64,000 bases of DNA from Chryseobacterium sp. ZHDP1 (GTDB lineage: Bacteria > Bacteroidota > Bacteroidia > Flavobacteriales > Weeksellaceae): positions 4,030,001 through 4,094,000 of the forward strand of contig NZ_CP075682.1 in assembly GCF_018603435.1 (NCBI RefSeq), read 5' to 3'. Positions 24,862-34,366 of this stretch are shown piece by piece. Under the pieces are notes generated by a model. It did no database searches. It saw only the letters and a program-made list of their open reading frames with translations, and had not been told where the DNA came from. Each line of letters opens with the position of its first letter. The first letter of the stretch is position 1. A program made the translations under genes and the position numbers.

Positions 24862-27800
24862 ATGTTTAAGAAATTTATTCGCAGACCTGTTCTGTCTATC
24901 GTAATCTCTTTGATTATCGTATTTATGGGAGTTTTATCCCTTTTGAAATTACCGGTTACCCAGTTCCCGTCCATTTCTCCGCCCAAAGTAAATATTACAG
25001 CGGATTATCCGGGAGCGAACAACGAATTGCTCATCAAATCTGTTGTTATTCCTCTGGAAAGAGGTCTGAACGGGGTTCCGGGGATGAAATATATGACTTC
25101 CGATGCCGGAAACGACGGGGAAGCTTCTATTCAGGTGGTATTCGATCTGGGAACCGATCCGAACGTAGCAGCGGTAAACGTACAGAACCGTGTTTCTTCG
25201 GTAGTAAATAAACTTCCGCCTTTGGTAGTGCGTGAAGGGGTGAAAATTACCCGTGAAGAACCGAACATGTTGATGTACATTAACCTGTACAGTGACGATC
25301 CTAAAGCAGACCAGAAATTCCTTTTCAACTATGCAGATATCAATGTAATGTCTGAATTGAAAAGGGTAAGCGGAGTTGGTTTTGCAGATATCCTCGGAAC
25401 CAGAGAATATGCAATGCGTATCTGGCTGAAACCCGACAGATTAACAGCATACAGTATTTCTGCAGATGAAGTGATGGAGTCTCTGAATAAGCAGAGTTTA
25501 GAAGCTTCTCCGGGAAAAACAGGGGAAAGTTCAGGGAAAAGATCCCAGTCTTTTGAATATATCTTAAAATATCCCGGACGTTTTAATAATGAAAAGGATT
25601 ATGGAAACATCATCCTTAAAGCAAAACCGGATGGAGAGTTTATTAGACTGAAAGATGTTGCAGATATCGAATTCGGTTCTTCCATGTATGATATTTATTC
25701 TACATTGAATGGTAAACCTTCAGCAGCGATTACAGTAAAACAATCATATGGTTCCAATGCAAGTGACGTTATCAAGAACGTAAAATCTTTGATGGAAGAA
25801 CTGCAGAAAACCACTTTCCCGAAAGGAATGCATTACGACATTAGTTATGACGTATCAAAATTCCTTGATGCTTCTATTGAAAAAGTAGTTCATACGCTTT
25901 TTGAAGCCTTTATTTTGGTGGCAATCGTTGTATTCTTATTCCTGGGAGACTGGCGTTCCACCTTAATTCCTGCTTTGGCGGTTCCCGTATCTTTGGTGGG
26001 TACTTTTGCGGTAATGTCCGCCTTCGGAATTACCTTAAACATGATCTCGCTATTTGCGCTTGTAATGGCGATCGGGGTTGTAGTGGATGATGCGATTGTA
26101 GTAATTGAAGCGGTTCACGCCAAGATGGAGGAGAAGCATTTATCTCCGCTAAAAGCAACTGAAGAAGCAATGCATGAGATCAGCGGAGCGATTATCGCAA
26201 TTACTCTGGTAATGGCATCCGTATTTATTCCGATAGCGTTCATGTCTGGCCCGGTTGGGGTTTTCTACCGTCAGTTTTCCATTACTATGGCTTCTGCAAT
26301 CATCCTTTCAGGGGTTGTAGCTTTAACATTAACGCCGGCTTTATGTGCTTTAATTTTAAAAAATAACCACGGAAAAGCTAAAAGAAGAACTCCCATTACT
26401 ATTTTCCTTGATAAATTCAACGGATTATTTACAAAAGGAGCGAACAAATATGAAGGAATGCTAAACAAAACAGTGAAGAAAAAAACAATTACTTTACCTT
26501 TACTATTAGCCTTCTGTGCATGTACATTCTTTTTAAGCAATTCATTGCCTTCAGGATTTATTCCTGCGGAAGATCAAGGGATGATTTATGCGATTATTCA
26601 GACTCCTCCCGGTTCTACGCTGGAAAGAACCAACCAGATTGCCAGAGAATTATTGAAAGAATCTGAAGATATCGACGGAGTACAGTCTGTTTCTTCATTG
26701 GCAGGTTACGAAATCCTTACCGAAGGTACAGGTTCCAACTCCGGTACTTGTCTTATTAACCTTAAAAGCTGGGAAGACCGTAAAGAATCTGCGGCGGAAA
26801 TTATAGAAAAGCTTGAGGAAAAAGCGAAAAATATTCCGGGTGCGAATATAGAATTCTTCCAGCCGCCTTCCATTCCGGGATACGGTGCAGCAGGTGGTTT
26901 CGAACTTCGTCTGCTCGATAAAGCAGGAAGCGGAGATTATCAAAAAATGGAGAAGGTAAGCAACGACTTCGTAAGGGAACTGAAAAAACGTCCTGAACTG
27001 GGTTCTGCGTTTACATTCTATTCCGCGAGTTTCCCTCAGTATATGTTGAGAGTGGATAATGATCTTGCCGAACAAAAAGGAGTGACGATTGAAAATGCAA
27101 TGGATAATTTATCCACATTAATCGGTTCCAACTATGAAACCAGTTTCATCCGTTTCGACAGACCTTATAAAGTAATTGTTCAGGCGGGACCTCAATATCG
27201 TGCCTTACCTAGCGATATTTTGAAATTGTACGTAAAGAATGATAAAGATCAGATGGTTCCGTATTCAGATTTTATGCATCTGGAAAAAGTATATGGTCTT
27301 TCTGAGATTACCAGACATAATATGTACAATTCTGCCGAGGTGAGTGGTACTCCTGCTCCGGGTTACAGTTCTGGACAGGCAATTGCAGCCATTCAGGAAG
27401 TTGCGGATAAAACACTTCCGAGAGGTTTTGGAATCGATTGGGCGGGGATCTCTAAAGATGAGGTAAGCCGTGGAAACGAAGCAATTTTCATCTTCCTTGT
27501 GTGTTTAGGATTCGTATATCTTATTCTTTCCGCACAGTATGAAAGTTTCATTCTTCCGTTACCGGTAATTTTATCTTTACCGACGGGTATTTTCGGAGCT
27601 TTCTTATGTCTGAAATTATTAGGACTGGAAAACAATATTTACGCTCAGGTTGCCATGGTCATGCTGATTGGTCTTTTGGGTAAAAATGCCGTACTGATTG
27701 TGGAATTTGCCGTTCAGAAAAAAGCAGAAGAAGGAATTCCTGTAGCGCAGGCTGCGATTGAAGGAGCTGCAATTCGTTTCCGTCCGATTTTGATGACCTC

Positions 27801-28056
27801 ATTTGCATTCATCGCAGGTCTGATTCCGTTAGTGGTGGCAACAGGACCCGGAGCAATCGGTAACCGAACCATTGGTACTGCGGCAGCGGGTGGAATGCTG
27901 ATCGGAACTATTTTCGGATTGATGATTATACCGGGATTGTACTACATTTTTGGAACAATTGCCGATAAATCGAGACTGGCAAGATATGAAGAGGAAAATC
28001 CTTTGACAGAACAAACAGAACCGTACCAACACGACGACAAACATGAAGATTTATAA
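24862..28056 (+). CDS. RND efflux pump, HAE1 (AcrB-like) type
   Basis: 1064 residues, 12 transmembrane helices with two large periplasmic loops. Starts MFKKFIRRPVLSIVISLIIV as HAE1 pumps do. The proton-relay aspartates are seen in GVVVDDAIVVIEAV (TM4), and the conserved lysine in TM10 is in LLGKNAVLIVEFA. Exports hydrophobic compounds and drugs using the proton gradient; the substrate range cannot be predicted. Gene order adaptor-pump-outer membrane factor, with 24 bases before and a 14-base overlap after, shows one operon. Confidence 0.95.
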   Translation: MFKKFIRRPVLSIVISLIIVFMGVLSLLKLPVTQFPSISPPKVNITADYPGANNELLIKSVVIPLERGLNGVPGMKYMTSDAGNDGEASIQVVFDLGTDPNVAAVNVQNRVSSVVNKLPPLVVREGVKITREEPNMLMYINLYSDDPKADQKFLFNYADINVMSELKRVSGVGFADILGTREYAMRIWLKPDRLTAYSISADEVMESLNKQSLEASPGKTGESSGKRSQSFEYILKYPGRFNNEKDYGNIILKAKPDGEFIRLKDVADIEFGSSMYDIYSTLNGKPSAAITVKQSYGSNASDVIKNVKSLMEELQKTTFPKGMHYDISYDVSKFLDASIEKVVHTLFEAFILVAIVVFLFLGDWRSTLIPALAVPVSLVGTFAVMSAFGITLNMISLFALVMAIGVVVDDAIVVIEAVHAKMEEKHLSPLKATEEAMHEISGAIIAITLVMASVFIPIAFMSGPVGVFYRQFSITMASAIILSGVVALTLTPALCALILKNNHGKAKRRTPITIFLDKFNGLFTKGANKYEGMLNKTVKKKTITLPLLLAFCACTFFLSNSLPSGFIPAEDQGMIYAIIQTPPGSTLERTNQIARELLKESEDIDGVQSVSSLAGYEILTEGTGSNSGTCLINLKSWEDRKESAAEIIEKLEEKAKNIPGANIEFFQPPSIPGYGAAGGFELRLLDKAGSGDYQKMEKVSNDFVRELKKRPELGSAFTFYSASFPQYMLRVDNDLAEQKGVTIENAMDNLSTLIGSNYETSFIRFDRPYKVIVQAGPQYRALPSDILKLYVKNDKDQMVPYSDFMHLEKVYGLSEITRHNMYNSAEVSGTPAPGYSSGQAIAAIQEVADKTLPRGFGIDWAGISKDEVSRGNEAIFIFLVCLGFVYLILSAQYESFILPLPVILSLPTGIFGAFLCLKLLGLENNIYAQVAMVMLIGLLGKNAVLIVEFAVQKKAEEGIPVAQAAIEGAAIRFRPILMTSFAFIAGLIPLVVATGPGAIGNRTIGTAAAGGMLIGTIFGLMIIPGLYYIFGTIADKSRLARYEEENPLTEQTEPYQHDDKHEDL

Positions 28057-29488
28057 TAAAAGATATATAGCAGCCATCGCCTTATCGCTTGTTTTAGCAG
28101 GCTGTAAGGCGCCAATGGCGACCGTGGTAAAAGATGAGGTAAAAGAAAATATTCCTCAGAATTTTAATCAGCAGGATCAGGGTGATGCCAATAATAACAG
28201 CGGAACAACACCTTGGAGACAGTTTTTTACAGATCCCAACTTAGTAGTTTTAATAGAAACTGCCTTAAAAAATAATCAGGAGCTCATGATTACTTTGCAG
28301 GAGATTGAGATTGCAAAAAGTGGTGTTTTAGCTAAAAAAGGACGATTAACCCCTACGGTTTCTGCAGGAGTAGGAGCAGGTGTGAAAAAAGCAGGACGCT
28401 ACACCAGCGAAGGAGCAGGTGATGCCACCACAGAAATAGAACCCGGAAAAGAAATGCCGGATCCGCTTGGAAATTTTGAGGGCGGACTGATGGCAAACTG
28501 GGAAGTGGATATCTGGAAAAAACTGAGAACGGAGAAAGAATCTGCTGTTGCCCATTATCTTTCTACTGTAGAAGGTAAAAACTTCGTTCTTTCCAACTTA
28601 ATAGAGGAAGTTGCCAATAATTATTATGAATTATTAGCGCTGGATAACCAGCTGGATATTATTCAGCAGTATACAAAATTGCAGCAGAGAGCTCTGGAAA
28701 TATCAAAAATTCAGAAAGAAGCTGCAGCAGCAACTGAACTTGCCGTAAAAAAATTCGAAGCCGAGCTGGCAAAGTCTAAAGCTTCGGAATTCACCATCCG
28801 TCAGGAAATCACGGAGAAAGAAAACGAAATCAATGCGCTTTGCGGACGTTTTCCGCAGCCAATTGTAAGATCAAAAGGAGACTTCATGGCGATGATTCCT
28901 CAGACGGTTTATACGGGGATTCCGTCCCAGTTACTGGCGAATCGTCCCGATATCAAACAGGCTGAACTGGAATTAAAATCTTCAAAACTGGATGTGGAAG
29001 CGGCAAGAAAAGAGTTTTATCCGTCTCTGGAAATCTCTGCAACATTAGGACTGGAAGCCTTTAAACCTTCTTATCTCGTTAAATTGCCGGAATCTATGGC
29101 TGCAAGCTTAGTGGGTGAACTGGCAGGACCTCTTATTAATAAAAGTGCTATTAAAGCCAACTTTCAGACGGCAGATGCAAGACAGATTCAGGCTTTGTAT
29201 GAGTATGATAAAACCATCCTGAATGCTTATCTGGATGTTGCCAATTTAATGTCTAAAGTAAAAAATATCGATCAGTATTACAAACTGAAGTCTGAAGAAA
29301 CACAGGCTTTGGAAAAATCAATAGATATAGCCAATCAGCTATTTAAAAATTCAAGAGCAGATTATCTGGAAGTTCTTCTGAACCAAAGAGACGCTCTGGA
29401 TGCCAAAATGGAACTGGTGGAAGCTAAACAAAAACAGCTGAGTACAGTTGTTGATATTTACAAGAGCTTAGGCGGAGGCTGGAAGTGA
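28043..29488 (+). CDS. TolC-type outer membrane efflux factor
   Basis: 481 residues. Lipobox at Cys21 (VLAGCKAPM), as in the NodT/OprM lipoprotein group. Two repeated TolC-like halves follow: long amphipathic helices, PWRQFFTDPNLVVLIETALKNNQEL near 55, MANWEVDIWKKLR near 153, LLANRPDIKQAELEL near 295 and NQRDALDAKMELVEAKQKQLSTVVDIYKSLGGGW at the end. Overlaps the pump gene by 14 bases. A stable terminator follows. Confidence 0.94.
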   Translation: MKIYNKRYIAAIALSLVLAGCKAPMATVVKDEVKENIPQNFNQQDQGDANNNSGTTPWRQFFTDPNLVVLIETALKNNQELMITLQEIEIAKSGVLAKKGRLTPTVSAGVGAGVKKAGRYTSEGAGDATTEIEPGKEMPDPLGNFEGGLMANWEVDIWKKLRTEKESAVAHYLSTVEGKNFVLSNLIEEVANNYYELLALDNQLDIIQQYTKLQQRALEISKIQKEAAAATELAVKKFEAELAKSKASEFTIRQEITEKENEINALCGRFPQPIVRSKGDFMAMIPQTVYTGIPSQLLANRPDIKQAELELKSSKLDVEAARKEFYPSLEISATLGLEAFKPSYLVKLPESMAASLVGELAGPLINKSAIKANFQTADARQIQALYEYDKTILNAYLDVANLMSKVKNIDQYYKLKSEETQALEKSIDIANQLFKNSRADYLEVLLNQRDALDAKMELVEAKQKQLSTVVDIYKSLGGGWK

Positions 29489-29515
29489 TTTGTAAATCCT
29501 TAATGTTTTAAAAAG

Positions 29516-29550
29516 AAAAGAGGCTGCCCGTAAGGAACAGTCTCTTTTCG
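29516..29550 (+). terminator. Terminator of the RND efflux operon
   Basis: AAAAGAGGCTG (29516-29526) pairs with CAGTCTCTTTT (29538-29548), 11 bp with one G-T pair and a T-run in the stem end. Confidence 0.8.
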
Positions 29551-30037
29551 ATTAAAACTGAAAACTCTAATAAAAAGGTTCATATTTCAGAACCTCCTTC
29601 CCAATTTACCTGTAGGACACAGGACTAATTTATTTTTTCACGGTTATTGTACTTTTCAAAAAAAAATGGTTATTAGTTTTCAAAAAAATTAAATTTTAAA
29701 AAAACCAGCCTTCCAAAAAAGTAATTTCTCCTGTTAAGGAAGGTGGTAAGATTTATGAATAGAATCATGTTTATTAGCTTTTCAAAATTTATCTTTGTGC
29801 TTTTTTAGTGCTTCCTTTCTATTCAATAAATTTATAAACGGCTTAACTAATTTTATTTTTCTTTGATTTCCTGGTTCGAAATTATAACCTTATGGTGAAA
29901 TAAAAAAACAAATGTGGTCATTATTCATAAATTAAGACAATACCATTGCTGTCTTTTTATTTATTAATTGTCTGATTTTCAATTTGTAAATTTGTAAAGT
30001 AGAAATAATACTATACCCTGTTTTAATTCATTAATCT

Positions 30038-30070
30038 TTGATAAAAAATGATCTATTTTGTGTACTTTTG
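30038..30070 (+). promoter_or_regulatory. Promoter of the TPR/AraC regulator gene
   Basis: TTG at 30038-30040, 22 bases, TACTTTTG at 30063-30070, followed by AGGAC; 30 bases before the GTG start. Confidence 0.5.
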
Positions 30071-30100
30071 AGGACTTAACACACAGGATTATTTAACAGG

Positions 30101-31819
30101 GTGAAAAAAAAATTATTTTTTATTCTTTTTTTCGGGTTTTTTAGTTTAGTATTATCTCAGGAAAGTTACAGCGATTATTATAAGCTTAGGCTGAAATATG
30201 AAGACTTTCCCGAAAATGATACAAAAGCATTTCCGTTTATTAAGCCGTATATTGATATGGCAAAAAAGGAGAAGAATTACCAAAAGCTGGTTCAGGGCTA
30301 TAAAGATGCCGTTTATTTTTCTTCCTTAAACGAGAATAAACTGAAATATGCGGACAGCATGATCTGGGCCGCCGATAAAACGAATGATGATGATCTTAAA
30401 ATTGTCTCCCATATTGATAAAGGCGTTATTTATTATTATCATTATAAAAAATTTCAACTCGCTCTAAACGAATATCTGGAAGCATACAAATATTCAAAAA
30501 GTACTAAAAATGAATATCTGAAGTATCAGAATCTTTATCATATCGGGGTTGTAAAAAGTTATCTCGGCTACTATGAAGATGCTTCACAGCTTTTTACAAA
30601 ATGTCTGGTTTATTACAGGGAGAAAGCGAAAGAAATAACAAAACTTCATCCCAATGAAATTTACAATAATAATAATAAGGGATATTTCAACAGCCTTCAT
30701 CAGCTTATTATCTGTTATCGGAATCTCGGGAAAGACCGAGAAGCTGATGAAGCAATACAGACTGGTCTTTCTAAAGTAGGGGATAATCCGGAATATGCTT
30801 TAGAGAAAGGTTATTTTATTTTAGCTAAAGGAATTTCAGAATATAAAAAAAATCAATTTCAGGAAGCATTAAAAGATTTTAATCAATCACTGCCCGTTAT
30901 TAAAGAAAGCCGCGATTTTGCAAGACTTTCGGTAAGCTATTTCTATATCGGAAAAAGTTTTTCAGGGCTTAAAAAGACCAGACAATCTATTGTTTATTTT
31001 AAAAAAATTGATTCTATTTTTCAGAAGCATCAGTTTATTCTTCCGGAGCTGAGAGAAAATTACGAACTCCTGATCGATTATTCCAAAAAAGAGAAAAATC
31101 AGGAACTTCAGTTATATTATACAAGTCAGTTACTTCGTGCAGACAGCATCATGTCCAAAGATTTCATTTATCTGTCCCCGAAAATTCATAAAGATTATGA
31201 CACCAATACCTTACTGGAAGAAAAAAATAAACTTCAGAAAATAAATTATCTCGGAACTGTTATTATTATCGTTTTGATTATCTGGGGAATCGGTTTGGTT
31301 ATTCTGCTTACCAGAAGGCATAAAAAATCTAATGAAATTCAGAAAAAATATATTATGGTGGAAAAGAAATTTATGGCAAGCCATAAGAAAGAAGAGGCGG
31401 ATGAAATAAAAGAAATTGTTCCACAGATTGAAGAAAAAAAGCTGACGATTACAGAGAACAAAGTTGAAGAACTTCTGAAAAAGCTTAAAACATTTGAAGA
31501 TAAAAAAGGTTTTACACAAAAAGGCTTAACCATTGGCAAATTAGCCGCCCAACTGGGTACTAATTCAAACTACCTCTCACAGGTGATTAACGAATATAAA
31601 AAGGCAAATTTCAATAAATATTTAAGCGAACTCAGAATCAATTACATTACCAATCTGCTTTTTGAAGATAAAAAATATCTGAAGTACAGCATAGAAACTC
31701 TCGCAAAAGAATGCGGAATAGCTTCCAGACAGAATTTTTCTGATCTTTTCTACGAAATCAACGGAATTCGTCCGACGGATTTTATTAAGAAAAGAAGAGA
31801 GGAATTAACAGGAAAATAA
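30101..31819 (+). CDS. Membrane-anchored TPR sensor with AraC-type DNA-binding domain
   Basis: 572 residues, GTG start placed by the signal peptide (residues 1-19, ending LVLSQ) that follows directly. Residues 25-350 are TPR-like helical repeats (for example NLYHIGVVKSYLGYYEDASQLF and KGISEYKKNQFQEALKDFNQSL), predicted outside the cytoplasm. One transmembrane helix at 382-404 (TVIIIVLIIWGIGLVILL) leads to a coiled linker and a C-terminal AraC HTH (about 470-570: KLAAQLGTNSNYLSQVINEYK, and IETLAKECGIASRQNFSDLFYEINGIRPTDF). This topology joins extracytoplasmic sensing to DNA binding in one chain. The ligand and targets are unknown; the efflux operon is 600 bases upstream and could be a target. 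Confidence 0.88.
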   Translation: MKKKLFFILFFGFFSLVLSQESYSDYYKLRLKYEDFPENDTKAFPFIKPYIDMAKKEKNYQKLVQGYKDAVYFSSLNENKLKYADSMIWAADKTNDDDLKIVSHIDKGVIYYYHYKKFQLALNEYLEAYKYSKSTKNEYLKYQNLYHIGVVKSYLGYYEDASQLFTKCLVYYREKAKEITKLHPNEIYNNNNKGYFNSLHQLIICYRNLGKDREADEAIQTGLSKVGDNPEYALEKGYFILAKGISEYKKNQFQEALKDFNQSLPVIKESRDFARLSVSYFYIGKSFSGLKKTRQSIVYFKKIDSIFQKHQFILPELRENYELLIDYSKKEKNQELQLYYTSQLLRADSIMSKDFIYLSPKIHKDYDTNTLLEEKNKLQKINYLGTVIIIVLIIWGIGLVILLTRRHKKSNEIQKKYIMVEKKFMASHKKEEADEIKEIVPQIEEKKLTITENKVEELLKKLKTFEDKKGFTQKGLTIGKLAAQLGTNSNYLSQVINEYKKANFNKYLSELRINYITNLLFEDKKYLKYSIETLAKECGIASRQNFSDLFYEINGIRPTDFIKKRREELTGK

Positions 31820-32018
31820 TAAAAACATTGATAAACAATAGATTATAAAATTTATTTGTTTGGATGTAAAGATTAGAAATAGGATAATTTAGGATTCATT
31901 TACTTATATATCTATTATAAATACTGTACTAGGTTTTGTACTTTTGATTATTAATTAACAATACTAAGAATCTTGTCATGCATTAAGATAAACTCGTATT
32001 AATAAATTTTGAATAATT

Positions 32019-33245
32019 ATGAACTCAATAAAAATAAAACACAATCTTTACGATATTATTTTCTTACTATTTATAGGAATTATATACATATTTTCAATAG
32101 CTAAAGATCCTGCACTTGGTGATAGTCTGGCTTTTACATTACAAGGATATAAGGGGTTCGATTTTTCTTCGAATGCAACTAATCATCTGCTGTTTTCCAA
32201 TCTATTATCCTTGCTTCATAAAATATTTCCTTTTATAAAAATACATTTTCTGTTTGTTTCAGTAAGTATCCTATCAGCAATATTGTCTTTATTATATCTG
32301 AGAAAATTATTAATAATATTAGAAGTTTCTTCCAAATCTTCTTTCATATGTATAATGATTTTAGGACTTTCATTTACATTTTGGAGGCAGGCAATCATAA
32401 CAGAAGTTTATACATTTTATTTACTGTTTGTAATTTTATTTCTCATCAATTTATTTAAATTTAATCAGAGAAAAGAAATTAAATATTTTTATTATTTGTC
32501 TGTTTTATTAGGTATCCTTTTTTTGATACATATTCAGACGATTCTTTTTTTATTTCTTTATTTTTATTTCATTTTTAGAAATTTCTCTATCTTAAAAAAA
32601 CATATTATTTATGGAGGGTTAATACCGATTCTTTTATTTTCAGTTTTATTAATTCCGGTATTTATGGGGTATCAGACTTTTATAGCTATTTTTACAGATA
32701 ATTCCTATGAAAGTTCTCTTTTTAATTTTGATCCATCAATTATTTTTAAAAGTATTATAAGAAATATCGTCTTTTTTATATACAATTTTCTGTTTTTTTC
32801 TGTATTTTTATTCTGGGGCTTAAAAAATAAAACCTATGGTGATTATATACTTGTAGGCATTATTCCCTTTTTAATTTTTTGTATAAAACACAATGTATCC
32901 GATTCATATGTTTTTCAATTGGTTCCTTATATTTTTTTATTGATAATTATTGGAAGAGGATTGGATCATTTTCCTAAGATCTATATAATTTTACCATTAT
33001 TTTTACCTTTAATTTATTTTGCTTCTTACAAAGTAATTCAAAAAACATCCTTAGGAAAGAATTTTGAAAAAGAAAAATATTATAAAGGAGGTATTAGATA
33101 CATGATGTTTCCGCCATTAAAAGGAAACCCTGATTGGGATTACTTTATTCAAAAATATAAGGAAGATTCTCTTTATAATAATCCTGATATACAATATTTG
33201 CATCCTGCCATTAAAAAATGGGATAAAATCAGAAATAAAAATTAG
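32019..33245 (+). CDS. Multi-pass membrane protein of the DUF2723 (TMEM260-like, GT-C) type
   Basis: 408 residues, about 10 hydrophobic helices. GDSLAFTLQGYKGFDF near 34, NHLLFSNLLSLLHKIFP near 54 and especially TFWRQAIITEVYTFYLLFVILFLINL near 121 match DUF2723, the group that includes eukaryotic TMEM260 O-mannosyltransferase; the early Asp35 would correspond to the GT-C catalytic aspartate. A lipid-linked sugar transferase acting on exported proteins is an inference. Very A/T-rich codons and long Phe/Ile/Leu runs set it apart from its neighbours, which may mean horizontal acquisition or simply its membrane composition. Stands alone with a weak TACTTTTG box at 31939-31946. Confidence 0.7.
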   Translation: MNSIKIKHNLYDIIFLLFIGIIYIFSIAKDPALGDSLAFTLQGYKGFDFSSNATNHLLFSNLLSLLHKIFPFIKIHFLFVSVSILSAILSLLYLRKLLIILEVSSKSSFICIMILGLSFTFWRQAIITEVYTFYLLFVILFLINLFKFNQRKEIKYFYYLSVLLGILFLIHIQTILFLFLYFYFIFRNFSILKKHIIYGGLIPILLFSVLLIPVFMGYQTFIAIFTDNSYESSLFNFDPSIIFKSIIRNIVFFIYNFLFFSVFLFWGLKNKTYGDYILVGIIPFLIFCIKHNVSDSYVFQLVPYIFLLIIIGRGLDHFPKIYIILPLFLPLIYFASYKVIQKTSLGKNFEKEKYYKGGIRYMMFPPLKGNPDWDYFIQKYKEDSLYNNPDIQYLHPAIKKWDKIRNKN

Positions 33246-33374
33246 TCTTATCCTGAACGCGAATCAGTTGAGGTATTTTAGATCCTATCCACTTTATTAC
33301 ATCAATCCAAAATCATCAATTCAAAAAAATTAAAACTAAAAAATAACACGTCGAGTTTTGTCGCATTACTGCAA

Positions 33375-33382
33375 TAGCTTTG
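33375..33382 (+). promoter_or_regulatory. -7 element upstream of unknown gene at 33404
   Basis: TAGCTTTG fits TAnnTTTG; TTG at 33358-33360 is 14 bases away, rather close. It argues against the in-frame TTG at 33380 being the start codon. Confidence 0.35.
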
Positions 33383-33403
33383 TCTTATCAAAATTACGAA
33401 GCT

Positions 33404-34105
33404 ATGGAACTGCCATTATATTTAAGTTTTAACGAATTTGAAAATACCTATTACGACAACCTTGAAAAATGGTTTGAGGAATATCAGAATACAAGTGAAA
33501 CCGACTATCTGAAAAAACTTTCGGATCTCTACAGTCCTTTTTTGTACTACAACTTTGTCAACGACAGAATTCAGGCGGATGCTTCCCTACAGATTAAAGA
33601 CTGCTTTTTTCCTTATTACGACAAAATAGGGATTTCTTTCTGCACCACCTGTGAAAACGGAAAACCTGCCAGAAATTCAAAGAAAATCAATCATCAGTTC
33701 GAATGGAAAACCGTTACGATGATGGAATATGCACAGCATATTTTAGATAAAATCAACAGATACTTGTCTAAAAATAGTAATAAAGAAGATAAAAATAAAA
33801 GCGTGCTGGATTTTATCAACGATTTTGAAATCATCACTTCGCGTGAAGGAGCGGGATATTGTGTGAATTACAACCAGCATCAGGCGACAATTCCTTTTCT
33901 GAAAGCTTATCTTCCGGTTCAAGGACAAACGGTAAATATTGCGATATACAGAGATTTTCTGTTTTCCGTTGTTCAGATCGCAGAATTCATAGATCAGAAA
34001 TTAAAAGAAGTGCAGGCTTTTGAAAGCATGATCTATTCTAAACTGAAATCAGAAGCGAAATTTAAAGTGCAGATGAGCCATCAGTTTTTAACGATGTGCA
34101 ATTAA
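33404..34105 (+). CDS. Unrecognised soluble protein
   Basis: 233 residues from the ATG at 33404. No signal peptide or membrane helix. Aromatic and acidic N-terminus (ELPLYLSFNEFENTYYDNLEKWFEEYQ), a central pair of cysteines (FCTTCENGKPARNSKK), and predicted helices through the second half. I do not recognise a family. It stands alone between a -7-like box and a good terminator, with codon use like its neighbours, so it is likely a real gene. The CxxC pair could bind metal, but there is only one pair. Confidence 0.65.
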   Translation: MELPLYLSFNEFENTYYDNLEKWFEEYQNTSETDYLKKLSDLYSPFLYYNFVNDRIQADASLQIKDCFFPYYDKIGISFCTTCENGKPARNSKKINHQFEWKTVTMMEYAQHILDKINRYLSKNSNKEDKNKSVLDFINDFEIITSREGAGYCVNYNQHQATIPFLKAYLPVQGQTVNIAIYRDFLFSVVQIAEFIDQKLKEVQAFESMIYSKLKSEAKFKVQMSHQFLTMCN

Positions 34106-34171
34106 CCAAAACACCAAAACATTCATATAGCTAAATTGTAGTTTGAAATTAGTTAGTACTTTTTCAAACAG

Positions 34172-34202
34172 AAAATCCCGGTTGAAAAACTGGGATTTTT
34201 TT
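34172..34202 (+). terminator. Terminator after the unknown gene
   Basis: AAATCCCGGTT, loop GAAA, AACTGGGATTT and a T-run. Confidence 0.85.
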
Positions 34203-34366
34203 ATCGTTGATGGTTGTTATTTATTCATATTCATGATATTGCCTCAATCGATTATCAAAATTTTCTTATATTTTTCGAGTGCAGAACTAATAATTTCAGG
34301 TCTTAAATTTTAACCACTGAAAATCAAAAATTCGGGCAAACTTTAATAAGCGTTAAACTCTAATTT

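Larger units (their letters stand above)
29489..30100. other. 612-base intergenic region between efflux operon and AraC-type gene
   Basis: Contains the efflux terminator (29516-29550), a -7-like TATCTTTG at 29790-29797 without a good -33, a CCTTCC/GGAAGG inverted pair around 29708-29742, and the promoter at 30038-30070. No coding region is supported. Confidence 0.5.

Noticed and set aside
26695..27075. 126-residue frame antisense to the RND pump
   Set aside because: Codon pattern mirrors the pump gene and it has no recognisable domain.
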